In this document: positions 43,217 through 52,261 of the stretch, piece by piece | Position numbering within the stretch: position 1 is the first letter of the stretch | Layout of the letters: every line of letters begins with the position of its first letter | NCBI GenBank assembly: GCA_002375205.1 | Contig: DFLL01000029.1 | Span: 1 to 53,740, forward strand | Source of the DNA: Caryophanales bacterium UBA3620 | Lineage (GTDB): Bacteria; Bacillota_I; Bacilli_A; RF39; UBA660 | DNA: 53,740 bases | Direction of reading: 5' to 3' | The notes under the pieces: generated by a model | The model's database searches: none | What the model was told of the DNA's origin: nothing | What the model saw: the letters and a program-made list of their open reading frames with translations, nothing else | Made by a program: the position numbers and the translations under genes

Positions 43217-44969
43217 TTTCTAACTCCTCCTTTGATACTTGAGATAGAGCTATTTCTTTATAGACATCACAATTTTTCATTAACTCTTTATGAGTACCGA
43301 TACCAACACATCTTCCTTTTTCTAGTACGATTATTTTATCAGCATTAAGTATTGTTCCTATTCTTTGAGCTACAATTAGATTAGTAGAACCTCCTGTATA
43401 TTTTTTTAATTCTTTTCTTAGTGTAATATCTGTTTTATAGTCTAAAGCACTAAATGAGTCATCAAAAATATATATTTCGGGATTTCTGGCAATTACTCTA
43501 GCTATTGATAATCTTTGTTTTTGGCCTCCACTTAGATTAGTACCTCCACTTGCTATATGAGATTTTTCTTTTTTATCTAGTTTAGATACAAATTCATAAG
43601 CTTGAGATACTTTAAGAGCTTCTTCAAGTTTTTGTTTAGTTACTCTATTTTTTGATTTTCCATAATTAATATTACTTTCAACTGTACCAGAAAACATGAC
43701 AGCTTTTTGGGGTACATAGCCGATAATATTATGTAAATATTCATCATCATAGTCTTTTATATTTACTCCATTAACTAATATTTCTCCATCTGTAACATCA
43801 TAAAATCTTGGTATTAAATTTATTAATGTCGATTTTCCTGAACCAGTAGAACCAATAAAAGCCACTGTCTCACCTTTGTTTGCAGTAAAGTTGATATTTT
43901 TCAATATATATTCATCGGCATCTGGATATTTAAATGATACATTTTTAAATTCAACAGTACCAGAAAGTCCTGTTTTGTTAGTTTTTATAAAACCATTTTT
44001 AATATTATTTATGCTATCCATAACTTCGTTTATTCTTTTTGCAGATACACTTGCTCTTGGCATCATCATAAAAATCATGGCAAGCATTAAGAAGGACATT
44101 ATTACTTGCATAGCGTATGATGAAAAGACAATCATGTCACCAAATAATACGATTTTATCCGATAGATTAGCAGTATTAATTAGAATTGCTCCAACAAAAT
44201 AGATTGATAAAGTTAAGCCATACAATACTAAAGACATAATTGGGCTCATATAATTAAAGGCTTTTTGATTAAATAATTGATTATTTGTTAAGTCACTATT
44301 TACTTTTTCAAACTTATCTTCACTATATTTTTCTGCATTAAAAGCTCTTACTACTCGTATTCCTGATAAGTTTTCTCTAGATACGCCATTTACTTTATCA
44401 ATTAAATCCTGAACTATTTTAAATCTTGGCATAACTATCTTCATAATAATCCCAACTGATATCAAAAGAATGAAAACCGCTAGTGCTGTAATAAGACTCC
44501 ATTCAATACTTTTTCCTAGTATTTTGGTAACAGCCCATACTGCCATTATAGGTGACTTTATCATTAAATGTAATCCCATTGAAAGGAGCATTTCCATTTG
44601 AGTTATATCGTTTGTTGTCCTTGTTATTAAACTACTCACCCTAAATTTCTTTACTTCTTCAAGAGGAAGATCTTCAACTTTTTTAAATATTTTTCCCCTT
44701 GTCCTAAATGAAAAAGATGCAGCTACAAGTGATGAGAAGTATCCAATTATAGCAGCAGATACTAAACTGCCAAAAGCACATAATAGCATGTATCCGCCTT
44801 GTCTTAAGATATCGGGCATACTTGCTCCTTTTGTTTGAACAAGTTGTGTAATGTTTGACATATAGTCAGGCATTTTAAGTTCTAACCATACTTGAAACAC
44901 CACTAATAACGCACATATTAGGGCATAAAATATATCTTTTTTTCTTAAATTTTTGAATAGTTTTAGCAT
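43206..44969 (-). CDS. ABC exporter subunit (heterodimeric, degenerate-site half)
   Basis: A 587-residue half-transporter with six membrane helices and a C-terminal ATPase domain. Walker A is GSTGSGKST, the signature is the consensus LSGGQKQRLS, but Walker B reads IYIFDDSFSALD, with Asp where the catalytic Glu belongs. Its LSGGQ would complete the good ATP site on the partner, while its own site pairs with the partner's weak ISAGQ. This is the standard asymmetry of heterodimeric exporters such as BmrCD and TM287/288. The start at 44969 (MLKLFK) is chosen because GGAGG lies immediately upstream; the ATG at 44981 is inside that site. Promoter at 45025-45054. Confidence 0.92.
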   Translation of the reverse strand: MLKLFKNLRKKDIFYALICALLVVFQVWLELKMPDYMSNITQLVQTKGASMPDILRQGGYMLLCAFGSLVSAAIIGYFSSLVAASFSFRTRGKIFKKVEDLPLEEVKKFRVSSLITRTTNDITQMEMLLSMGLHLMIKSPIMAVWAVTKILGKSIEWSLITALAVFILLISVGIIMKIVMPRFKIVQDLIDKVNGVSRENLSGIRVVRAFNAEKYSEDKFEKVNSDLTNNQLFNQKAFNYMSPIMSLVLYGLTLSIYFVGAILINTANLSDKIVLFGDMIVFSSYAMQVIMSFLMLAMIFMMMPRASVSAKRINEVMDSINNIKNGFIKTNKTGLSGTVEFKNVSFKYPDADEYILKNINFTANKGETVAFIGSTGSGKSTLINLIPRFYDVTDGEILVNGVNIKDYDDEYLHNIIGYVPQKAVMFSGTVESNINYGKSKNRVTKQKLEEALKVSQAYEFVSKLDKKEKSHIASGGTNLSGGQKQRLSIARVIARNPEIYIFDDSFSALDYKTDITLRKELKKYTGGSTNLIVAQRIGTILNADKIIVLEKGRCVGIGTHKELMKNCDVYKEIALSQVSKEELENAG

Positions 44970-45024
44970 ATTTACCTCCATTTTATATATTATGCTTGAT
45001 TTTTTTAATTATTAGCTGTTATAA

Positions 45025-45054
45025 ATTATAACATGTTTTACAATATCAAGTCAA
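45025..45054 (-). promoter_or_regulatory. Promoter of the ABC exporter operon, with a dyad over the -10
   Basis: Minus strand: TTGACT (45049-45054), 18-base spacer, TATAAT (45025-45030) with an extended -10 TG. A palindrome GTTATAA-A-TTATAAC (45018-45032) is centred on the -10 and could be a repressor site; no regulator gene is adjacent. Confidence 0.65.
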
Positions 45055-45164
45055 TTAGTTAATGTTGAAATGTTATTTATATGTTTTCTAAAAAATGTAA
45101 TATATTTTCAGATACTAAGTTTTATTTTACCGCATACTTTTAATGTTAAATAATCATATACTTA

Positions 45165-45199
45165 AAAAAACAGTTCATATTATACACAAACTGTTTTTT
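45165..45199 (-). terminator. Terminator after the gene at 45228
   Basis: AAAAAACAGTT (45165-45175) and AACTGTTTTTT (45189-45199). The minus strand ends in a U tract; the plus strand also does, so it may work both ways. Confidence 0.75.
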
Positions 45200-45227
45200 A
45201 TATAGTTTTTCATTAATTATATTCACA

Positions 45228-46076
45228 TTACTTAACTAACTGATTAATTATATCTTTTGGATGCATATTATCTCCATCACCATACATCTCATTTGTATAA
45301 TAATATAAACCATAAGTATTCAGCATCCTATAATCATATTTTTTGTTATAAGAATCTAAAGCCCAAACACTAAGTTTGAAATCTCCATAATCATATACTA
45401 TAACAAAAGATAGTTGTCCTACTCCATTACCTGTCATAGTTAGATTATCATTTTTCCTAACAAAAATATGTGTTGGTTTTCCTAATTGATTAAACATCTC
45501 TTGTAATTTTTGCTTAGAATTATCAGTTCCAGTACTAGAAAAAGTTTTATTAAATAATTTTTCTTCATTCAAATATATTTTCCAACATTTATTATTTATT
45601 GCTTCTTGATAACTTTTATATTCCTGCTTTTTACAAGAATTACTTAATTCAATAGTAAAAACTGTTTCATCAGCACTATTTTTTACTGTTATTTCTTTTT
45701 CACCAGAATAAAATGATTCCCCAATCACCTCTGAAATACTATTAACCTTATGATCAGTTGAAGACCCTGAACCATATTCTGTATAATTAAATGTGTAACC
45801 TTTATTATCTAATTTTTTTAAATCAATCGGTGTACCTGCAATATCATTTAATATTTTAACTTTTAGTTCATATGTTTCTGAAGGAATTTCAGCTTCAGAA
45901 AGCCAAAAGTCACTTTTATTGTTCGTATCTTCCTCTTTATTTGGCGTAATTTCATTTGAATTATCACTGTTTTTTGGACTATCGCCTTTACTTCCAATAA
46001 AGAAATAGCAGCCTGCTCCAATTGCAACGACTATTAACAAAATACCTATAATTTTTAAAACTTTTACTTTATTCAT
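45228..46076 (-). CDS. Hypothetical anchored extracytoplasmic protein
   Basis: Not recognised. 282 residues: basic N terminus, one hydrophobic helix (about 7-27), an acidic Asp/Asn/Lys/Pro linker, then an external domain with repeated charged and aromatic patches and no known motif. The Cys in IGAGCYFF is not in a good lipobox (Gly at -3), so a membrane anchor is more likely than a lipoprotein. A GAAGGAGG-type ribosome site and a consensus promoter (46119-46147) precede it; a terminator follows, so it is monocistronic. It resembles the 36617-37267 protein in layout (anchor, linker, domain) but not in sequence. Confidence 0.8.
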   Translation of the reverse strand: MNKVKVLKIIGILLIVVAIGAGCYFFIGSKGDSPKNSDNSNEITPNKEEDTNNKSDFWLSEAEIPSETYELKVKILNDIAGTPIDLKKLDNKGYTFNYTEYGSGSSTDHKVNSISEVIGESFYSGEKEITVKNSADETVFTIELSNSCKKQEYKSYQEAINNKCWKIYLNEEKLFNKTFSSTGTDNSKQKLQEMFNQLGKPTHIFVRKNDNLTMTGNGVGQLSFVIVYDYGDFKLSVWALDSYNKKYDYRMLNTYGLYYYTNEMYGDGDNMHPKDIINQLVK

Positions 46077-46118
46077 TTTTTTGTCTCCTCCTTCTATAAA
46101 TATCTTTCTATATAATAT

Positions 46119-46147
46119 ATGATATTATGAAATATATATTTTGTCAA
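46119..46147 (-). promoter_or_regulatory. Promoter of the gene at 45228
   Basis: Minus strand: TTGACA (46142-46147, perfect -35), 17-base spacer, TATCAT (46119-46124). The 190 bases between this promoter and mtaB (46148-46338) are AT-rich with no feature I can support. Confidence 0.65.
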
Positions 46148-46338
46148 GAACATGATATTATTTTTTTACAAGCAATAATTTGTAAAAATATCTCTAATGA
46201 TATTTGATATTTTTTTATTACTTCTACATAATTTTTTTGTGTAATTTTATATATAAATAATTAACTTTATTGTACTTAATTATGTACTTTATATTTAGTT
46301 AATAATATAATGTACACAATATTTTAACTAGCAAATGG

Positions 46339-47610
46339 CTATTTAAGTATTCTACCATATACTTTTAAGTTATCAACTTTTTCTATTCTTACTTTTACTC
46401 TATCATTGTTACTCAGTTCTGTATCATTAACTATTATTGGTATGAAGTTGGATGTGTGAACTAATATTGTTCCATTTATATGACGCTCTACTACACCATC
46501 GTAAATCATTCCTATTTTGCTTTCATAGTATTTATTTTCAAATTTATTTGATAATTCTAATATCCTATGTACTCTTTTCTTTTTTATTTCCGAAGGAACT
46601 TGTTCATCCATACCATCTGCAAGTGTTCCTTTTCGCCTAGAATACGGGAAAGTATGGATTTTCGTAAAGTTTATTTTCATTAAAGTTTCAATTGTCTCTT
46701 CAAAATCTTCTTCTGTTTCATGAGGAAAGCCGACAATTAGATCAGTTGTTAGAGATATATCTGGTATTTCTTTTAATTTGTCTATCAATGCTATGAATTC
46801 TTCTTTATTATATCTACGATTCATCAATTTTAATATTTTATTACTGCCTGACTGGATTGGTACATGTAAATGTTTAGCCATAATTTTATTTTCTTTTAGT
46901 ATTTTTATTATGCCTGGTGTTATCTCATTTATTTCGATTGATGATAATCTTATTCGAAAAATACCAGGTATATCTACTAATTTAGATAAAAGTTCTTCTA
47001 GAGAAGAATTAATATCAATACCATATCTTCCAGTGTGAATCCCCGTTAATACTATTTCTTTATATCCTTTATTCACAAGATTTGTTACTTCATTTATAAC
47101 AGATTCCACTTTCTTGCTTCTTACCCTGCCCCTTGTATAGGGAATAATACAATATGAACAGAAAGCATTGCAGCCATCCTCTATTTTGACAAAAGCTCTT
47201 GTATGATTTTCAAAATCTGTAATTTCCATATTTTCAAATTCAGTTTCTTTTAAATCATATATTATTTTTTGTTTCCTTTTTGTTTCTAAATATTCATCTA
47301 ATATCTCTATTATCTTAGATTTATCTTTATTGCCAAGGATGATATCGGCTTCTATTTCATTGGAACTCACTTGACTGTAGCAACCCATTACGATAATACA
47401 TGCATCAGGATTATTCTTTCTTGCTCGATTTATCATTTTTCTTGACTTTTTATCGCTTTCGTTTGTTACAGAGCATGTATTTATGATATAAATATCTGCT
47501 TCATCATCAAAACTTACTATTTTATAATTATTTTGTTTTAATTTACTTATTACAAATTCTGATTCATATATATTTACTTTGCATCCTAAACTACATATTC
47601 CTACTTTCAT
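46339..47610 (-). CDS. mtaB: MtaB-type tRNA t6A37 methylthiotransferase
   Basis: Radical SAM enzyme that adds a methylthio group to t6A at position 37 of ANN-decoding tRNAs. 423 residues in three domains: UPF0004 (Cys10, Cys46, Cys77 for the auxiliary 4Fe-4S cluster), radical SAM with CNAFCSYC (147-154), and C-terminal TRAM (VERHINGTILVHTSNF). The MKVGICSLGCKVNIYESE start separates MtaB from MiaB and RimO. A GAAAGG site precedes the ATG. It is flanked by asnB upstream and an unknown gene downstream; no dnaJ/prmA neighbours as in Bacillus. Confident. Confidence 0.95.
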   Translation of the reverse strand: MKVGICSLGCKVNIYESEFVISKLKQNNYKIVSFDDEADIYIINTCSVTNESDKKSRKMINRARKNNPDACIIVMGCYSQVSSNEIEADIILGNKDKSKIIEILDEYLETKRKQKIIYDLKETEFENMEITDFENHTRAFVKIEDGCNAFCSYCIIPYTRGRVRSKKVESVINEVTNLVNKGYKEIVLTGIHTGRYGIDINSSLEELLSKLVDIPGIFRIRLSSIEINEITPGIIKILKENKIMAKHLHVPIQSGSNKILKLMNRRYNKEEFIALIDKLKEIPDISLTTDLIVGFPHETEEDFEETIETLMKINFTKIHTFPYSRRKGTLADGMDEQVPSEIKKKRVHRILELSNKFENKYYESKIGMIYDGVVERHINGTILVHTSNFIPIIVNDTELSNNDRVKVRIEKVDNLKVYGRILK

Positions 47611-47665
47611 ATTTTTTTCCTTTCAATCATTTATATTTTACCATAAATAATAAAGGATGAAAAGA

Positions 47666-47692
47666 AAAAGATAAACATGTTATCTATCTTTT
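47666..47692 (-). terminator. Terminator after asnB
   Basis: AAAAGATA (47666-47673) and TATCTTTT (47685-47692), 11-base loop; on the minus strand followed by TTCTTTTC. It overlaps the asnB stop codon (TAG). Confidence 0.65.
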
Positions 47693-49504
47693 ACTAAAAT
47701 ATTCATCATACCAAACTAGGAATGAATAAATGGTCCATATTTTTCTACTGTTATCTTTTTTACCTTTTTTATGGTCATAGAGTAATTTTATTATCTTATT
47801 TGGTTTAAAGAATTCCTCTGATTTAGAAAATTTTTCTTTTACAAGATTATATGTGTCTTCCTCTTTTAACCACTCTCTTATTGGTACTGGGAAACCTAGT
47901 TTCTTCTTGTTTGACCATTTTTCTGGTAAGATATCATGAGCAACCTCTCTAAATAAATACTTTGTTTTTCCTTCTTTTATTTTATATTTAGTAGGTAATT
48001 TTCTTACTGTATCTATTAGAATTCTATCTAGAAAAGGGACTCTTACTTCAAGGGAATTTGCCATAGACATTTTATCTGCTTTTAAAAGTATATCTCCAAT
48101 TAACCAAAAATTGAAATCAATATATTGCATTTTAGTTACTGGATCATAATTTCTTGCTTTATTGTAATATTGTCTTGTTAAATCTTTATATGTAGTTGGT
48201 TTTGTCTTATAATTTAATAATTTTCTTGTTTCTTCGGGTTCAAAAATAAAGGCATTACCAATATAACGGTCTTTTAATTCATGACTTCTTCGATAAATAA
48301 AGTTGAATCCTCGATGATGTCTTAGTGGATATACAAGTATTCCTAAGAGTCTTCTTAATTTATACGGTATTTTATAATACCATCCAACTGAATATGGTTC
48401 ATGGTAAATATTATATCCACCAAATATTTCATCTGCTCCCTCTCCTGATAAGGCTACTTTTACATTGTCTGATGCAATATTAGCGACAAAGTATAGTGCG
48501 ATAGCAGATGGATCCGCTAATGGCTCGTCCATTAGATACTGAATATTACTAAAGTTATCAAAATATTCCTTTTTGCTTATTTTCTTGCTTATGTTTTTAA
48601 CATTTATCATTTTTGATAATTCTTTAGCATAATCTATTTCACTATATTTTTTATTATCCCAACCAACAGTAAATGTTTTATCTACATTGCTAGAGGTAGC
48701 TACATATGATGAATCTACTCCACTTGAAAGGAAACTTCCTACTTCAACATCAGATACTTTATGGGCCTTAATTGTGTCTTCAAGAAGCCCTTCTATTTCT
48801 TTTTTCCATTCTTTTTCTGTTTTAGTATCATCGCATTCAAATTTAATACTATAATATTCATTTATAATTAATTTTCCATTTTTATATTTGAAATAATGAC
48901 CTGGTCTTAATTTATATACATTTTTAAAAAACGAATCTTCGCCAACACTATATTGAAATGTTAAATAGTCCTCAAGCATTTCTCTATTCAGTTCTTTTTT
49001 AAAATTAGGATGAGCTAAGAAACTTTTTATCTCACTTGCATACATAAATTCATCATCTGTAATATAATAGTAAAGTGGTTTTATTCCATAGAAGTCTCTT
49101 GCTCCAAATAATTCTTTAGTCTTAATATCATATATTATAAATGCAAACATGCCACGAAGTTTATCCAATATTTCTTCACGATATTCTTCATAACCGTGTA
49201 CTAATACTTCAGTGTCAGTATTAGTACTAAATTTATGTCCCTTTTTTATTAAGTCTTCTTTTAGTTCCCTATAATTATATATTTCACCATTCATAAAAAC
49301 TAATTTTGTTTTATCTTCATTATATATTGGTTGATCTCCCCCCTCTAGATCGATTATAGATAACCTTCTAAAGCCAAGAGCAACATCATCATCAACATAG
49401 TAACCATCAGAATCAGGACCACGATGTTTAATTAAGTCTGCCATATTTTTAATTATTTTCTTTTTATTTTTGGCTTTATCAACAAAGCCTACTATTCCGC
49501 ACAT
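47684..49504 (-). CDS. asnB: Asparagine synthase (glutamine-hydrolysing)
   Basis: Makes asparagine from aspartate, glutamine and ATP. 606 residues: the class II glutaminase domain begins MCGIVGF with the catalytic Cys2, and MNGEIYNY and TDTEVLVHGY follow. The synthetase domain has the PP-loop SSGVDSS (260-266) and SGEGADEIFGGYN. The C-terminal KKKLGFPVPIREWL and PFLDRIL are typical of AsnB. Some family members amidate wall precursors or other substrates, but the full two-domain form here fits ordinary asparagine synthesis. It has an extended -10 (TGTTATACT) near 49530 and AAAGAGG before the ATG. No asnA is visible. Confidence 0.93.
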   Translation of the reverse strand: MCGIVGFVDKAKNKKKIIKNMADLIKHRGPDSDGYYVDDDVALGFRRLSIIDLEGGDQPIYNEDKTKLVFMNGEIYNYRELKEDLIKKGHKFSTNTDTEVLVHGYEEYREEILDKLRGMFAFIIYDIKTKELFGARDFYGIKPLYYYITDDEFMYASEIKSFLAHPNFKKELNREMLEDYLTFQYSVGEDSFFKNVYKLRPGHYFKYKNGKLIINEYYSIKFECDDTKTEKEWKKEIEGLLEDTIKAHKVSDVEVGSFLSSGVDSSYVATSSNVDKTFTVGWDNKKYSEIDYAKELSKMINVKNISKKISKKEYFDNFSNIQYLMDEPLADPSAIALYFVANIASDNVKVALSGEGADEIFGGYNIYHEPYSVGWYYKIPYKLRRLLGILVYPLRHHRGFNFIYRRSHELKDRYIGNAFIFEPEETRKLLNYKTKPTTYKDLTRQYYNKARNYDPVTKMQYIDFNFWLIGDILLKADKMSMANSLEVRVPFLDRILIDTVRKLPTKYKIKEGKTKYLFREVAHDILPEKWSNKKKLGFPVPIREWLKEEDTYNLVKEKFSKSEEFFKPNKIIKLLYDHKKGKKDNSRKIWTIYSFLVWYDEYFSKR

Positions 49505-49545
49505 AATAATACCTCTTTTCTATATATTTAGTATAACACAAAAAA

Positions 49546-49573
49546 AAGAGAAATAATTATTTTTTTATCTCTT
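49546..49573 (-). terminator. Terminator after the radical SAM gene
   Basis: AAGAGA (49546-49551) and TCTCTT (49568-49573), extended by imperfect A/T pairing, followed on the minus strand by eight Ts. It lies about 130 bases past the stop; I see nothing else between 49574 and 49705. Confidence 0.6.
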
Positions 49574-49705
49574 ATTTACAAATGTTTTGCTATTTATAAT
49601 ATTTTTAATTTTATTTGAATCATCTTAATCTCATTTTTTTCTAATAATTTATCACCATTTATATTTTAATATGGATCTTATGCTACTTTATTATTATGGA
49701 AAATT

Positions 49706-50551
49706 TTAATTATTTAATATGTTCATATTTAATTCATCTTTACTGAATCTTTCTTTATATGAACAATGCTTACATATATCTAAATAAGCTTTTCTATTGT
49801 TAAAATTATGTATTGCATTTTTGAATTTATCACTATTTAAAAGATCTTCTAAATCATCGGAAAAAATATTTCCAAGATTAGAATAACCATCACCATCTAA
49901 ACAACATATTGTTACTGTACCGTTAGATAGTATTCCTATATGTGACTTTCCCCCAAAGCAATAGCCTTTTTCATTATGGTAGTTATTTTTTATATCAGGC
50001 CAAATAAATTTGTCCTCTAAACTTAAATATATTTTTTCTTTTAATTTAGTATTATTTTTTATGTCTTTAATATTATATTTTTCTTTAATTATATCTAAAT
50101 ATTTTTTGGTTTTATCATCCATCAAACCTTTATCTAATGTCCAAAATCGCAAACTAATATATGGATAAAGTAAATTGTCTACCGAATATAAAATATCCTC
50201 TAAATAATTGTTTTTTTTATTTTCACTATGTAATGATATATTTATTTGATAAATATTATCATAATTATTTAATATATCTAATTTATCTTTTAGAAATACT
50301 CCATTAGTAGTTATACATACTTTTTTATTATATTTTTTTGTTAAAGATAATATTTTATCTAAATCTTTATGAATAAGGGGTTCTCCTTTTACATGAAGAT
50401 ATATATAATCGGTATAATTATTTATCTTTTGCAGTATTAACGAAAATTCTTCAGGTGTCATCTCTTTTCTTTGCCTTTTTGTTTTACTACAGAAAGAACA
50501 ATTTAGATTACATATATTAGTTATTTCAATATATATTTTTTTATATTTCAT
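49706..50551 (-). CDS. Radical SAM protein with SPASM-like C-terminal cysteines
   Basis: A 281-residue enzyme. Near the N terminus CNLNCSFC (Cys14, 18, 21) binds the 4Fe-4S cluster for SAM cleavage. A later segment has YCFGGKSHIGILSNGTVTIC and CLDGDGYSNLGNI, then CKHCSYKERF: the SPASM/twitch pattern for an auxiliary cluster. Such proteins modify peptides, activate sulfatases or act as other maturases. No short precursor peptide, sulfatase or exporter gene is adjacent, so the substrate is open. It is coupled to the nth gene by a 28-base gap and ends at a terminator. Confidence 0.85.
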   Translation of the reverse strand: MKYKKIYIEITNICNLNCSFCSKTKRQRKEMTPEEFSLILQKINNYTDYIYLHVKGEPLIHKDLDKILSLTKKYNKKVCITTNGVFLKDKLDILNNYDNIYQINISLHSENKKNNYLEDILYSVDNLLYPYISLRFWTLDKGLMDDKTKKYLDIIKEKYNIKDIKNNTKLKEKIYLSLEDKFIWPDIKNNYHNEKGYCFGGKSHIGILSNGTVTICCLDGDGYSNLGNIFSDDLEDLLNSDKFKNAIHNFNNRKAYLDICKHCSYKERFSKDELNMNILNN

Positions 50552-50579
50552 TTTTACTCCTTAAATAAAATAAATTCTA

Positions 50580-51209
50580 TTATTTAGAATTTACTTTAAT
50601 ATATTTACAATATTCTTTTAATTTGCAATTACTACAATCAGGTTTAACACTCTTACATTTATACCTACCAAAAAAAACTAATTGATGATGAACTTTACTC
50701 CATTTTTCTTTTGATATTTTTTTCATTAGTTTTTGTTCTACTTCAATCACACTATCTTTTTCTTTGGCAAGTGATAGTCTTTTACTTACTCTTTCAACAT
50801 GGGTATCTACCGCTATTGAGGGAACATTATATATAACAGACAAAAATACATTAATTGTTTTTCTTCCAACTCCTGGTAAACTTTCTAAATAACTTCTGCT
50901 GTTTGGTATTTCTTTTATATGATCATTAATTAATTTAGTTGCTATTTCTTTAATATAAATACTTTTCTTTTTATAAGTGCCAATTGGTTTTATTATTTCT
51001 TCAATATCTTTACTATTAGCATTTGCTAGTTTTTCCAATGAATCATATTTTTGGAACAATACTTTATTTACTTTATTTACTCTTTTATCTGTTGTTTGAG
51101 CGGACATTACAATGGCTATTAATAGTTCATAATCTTTTGTATACTCTAGTTCACATATTGCATTTGGAAATAATTCATCTAAGTAATCTAATATATTGTT
51201 AATCATCAT
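50580..51209 (-). CDS. nth: Endonuclease III (DNA N-glycosylase/AP lyase)
   Basis: Base excision repair of oxidised pyrimidines. 209 residues. The helix-hairpin-helix LPGVGRKT (111-118) holds the catalytic Lys117 and is followed by AVDTHVERVSKRL with the catalytic Asp135. The C-terminal 4Fe-4S cluster has Cys185, 192, 195, 201 in the C-x6-C-x2-C-x5-C spacing. The ATG overlaps the dnaD stop by 11 bases (AATGATGATTAA), with either of two adjacent Met codons possible. dnaD followed by nth is the conserved Bacillus order. Confidence 0.96.
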   Translation of the reverse strand: MMINNILDYLDELFPNAICELEYTKDYELLIAIVMSAQTTDKRVNKVNKVLFQKYDSLEKLANANSKDIEEIIKPIGTYKKKSIYIKEIATKLINDHIKEIPNSRSYLESLPGVGRKTINVFLSVIYNVPSIAVDTHVERVSKRLSLAKEKDSVIEVEQKLMKKISKEKWSKVHHQLVFFGRYKCKSVKPDCSNCKLKEYCKYIKVNSK

Positions 51210-51849
51210 TCAACCAGTCATAATGAAAGATATCTTTTGTTTCTTTTTTGCTTTCACGATATTTTACTTTTGCATTTATTACATCTTCTTTTGTTTTATA
51301 TCCCTTTTTGCGCCATTCATATAGTATTTTTTCTATATACCTAAAACTATTTGCTCCATTGTAAACAGCCTCTTTTAATGCTTCCATAATTAGTTCATGG
51401 GAAATTTTGTCATCAATCCAACCTTTTATTATTTGACATTCCATTGGAGATATAGTCCTTCCAAATTCTTTTTCAAAGATTGAATATATATCACTATTAT
51501 CAAGTGTTTTATCTTCATTGTCTTTACTTATGATAATACTTATTAATTTCTTATATAATAAATCTAATAGTATATATTCTTCCCTTTTGCCATCACTATT
51601 TTTTTCAACAGATATAGAAATTATTTTTTTTTCATTTAGGCTATTTAGTAATTCCATTACTTTAAATTTGTCCATTCCTAATGATATTGCAATATCTTCA
51701 GGATTATATATTGTTCTATCTCCTTTATCTATTATAAATATTAAAACTATTAATTCATCAGAAGTAATTCCTAATCTAAGATAGTAATTAAATAGATATC
51801 TTGGTAATACAATTGGTTTTTCTCTTAGTATTTTTTCTATTTCTTCCAT
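51199..51849 (-). CDS. dnaD: DnaD-family replication initiation protein
   Basis: Acts in the Gram-positive primosome, helping to load the helicase at oriC and restart sites. 216 residues: an N-terminal winged-helix domain (PRYLFNYYLRLGITSDELIV and INEKIISI-like helices) and a C-terminal DnaD/DnaB2 domain (FEKEFGRTISPMECQIIKGW, ending GANSFRYIEKILYEWRKKGY). It begins immediately after the stop of the preceding gene (TAAATG). Position before nth and after a ypmB-like gene echoes Bacillus. Confidence 0.92.
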   Translation of the reverse strand: MEEIEKILREKPIVLPRYLFNYYLRLGITSDELIVLIFIIDKGDRTIYNPEDIAISLGMDKFKVMELLNSLNEKKIISISVEKNSDGKREEYILLDLLYKKLISIIISKDNEDKTLDNSDIYSIFEKEFGRTISPMECQIIKGWIDDKISHELIMEALKEAVYNGANSFRYIEKILYEWRKKGYKTKEDVINAKVKYRESKKETKDIFHYDWLNDD

Positions 51850-52245
51850 TTAATGACCTCCTACTTCAGAAGAAAAGACAAGTGTTTCATCATCTGTACT
51901 ATAATAAAAATATTTTAAATTATCTTTCTTCCTTATTTTTTTTTCATAATATAAATTATTTCTTCGATATACTAATGGCAAGTTGCTTTCTCTTATTATT
52001 TCTTTTGAATATACCTCTTCATAATTCAAATCCAATACAACTGCTTTATTATCAATTTTTATAATATAATAGTTATTATATTTATTTAAATAATTTATCT
52101 TTTCTATTTTAGTGTTTTTATAAATATTTTCTAATAAATCTTTTTTATATTTTTTATCTTTTATAGATGGTATTATTATAATTAAAAATGTTGATATAGC
52201 AATTAATAGAATAATTATTAATAGTAATATAACTTTCTTCTTCAC
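51850..52245 (-). CDS. YpmB-like small membrane-anchored protein
   Basis: A 131-residue protein: one N-terminal hydrophobic helix then a small external domain (KINYLNKYNNYYIIKIDNKA, later VLDLNYEEVYSKEI), compatible with the PepSY-like fold of YpmB. Sequence similarity to YpmB is weak, but the place between cca and dnaD matches Bacillus, so the call rests mainly on gene order. The start is a GTG at 52245, 8 bases after an AAGAAGG ribosome site; a GTG at 52254 overlaps that site and is less likely. It ends directly at the dnaD ATG. Confidence 0.6.
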   Translation of the reverse strand: MKKKVILLLIIILLIAISTFLIIIIPSIKDKKYKKDLLENIYKNTKIEKINYLNKYNNYYIIKIDNKAVVLDLNYEEVYSKEIIRESNLPLVYRRNNLYYEKKIRKKDNLKYFYYSTDDETLVFSSEVGGH

Positions 52246-52261
52246 TAATATCACCTTCTTT

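Noticed and set aside
44982..45164. Additional gene between the ABC exporter and the next terminator
   Set aside because: No open frame with a ribosome site on either strand; only the promoter and dyad are supported.
45228..46076. Lipoprotein call for the anchored protein
   Set aside because: The Cys after the hydrophobic helix has Gly at the -3 position (IGAGC), so the lipobox is poor; a transmembrane anchor fits better.
46163..46188. Hairpin TTTTTACAA...TTGTAAAAA as a terminator of mtaB
   Set aside because: On the minus strand it is followed by As, not Ts, and lies 150 bases past the mtaB stop; no functional call is supported.
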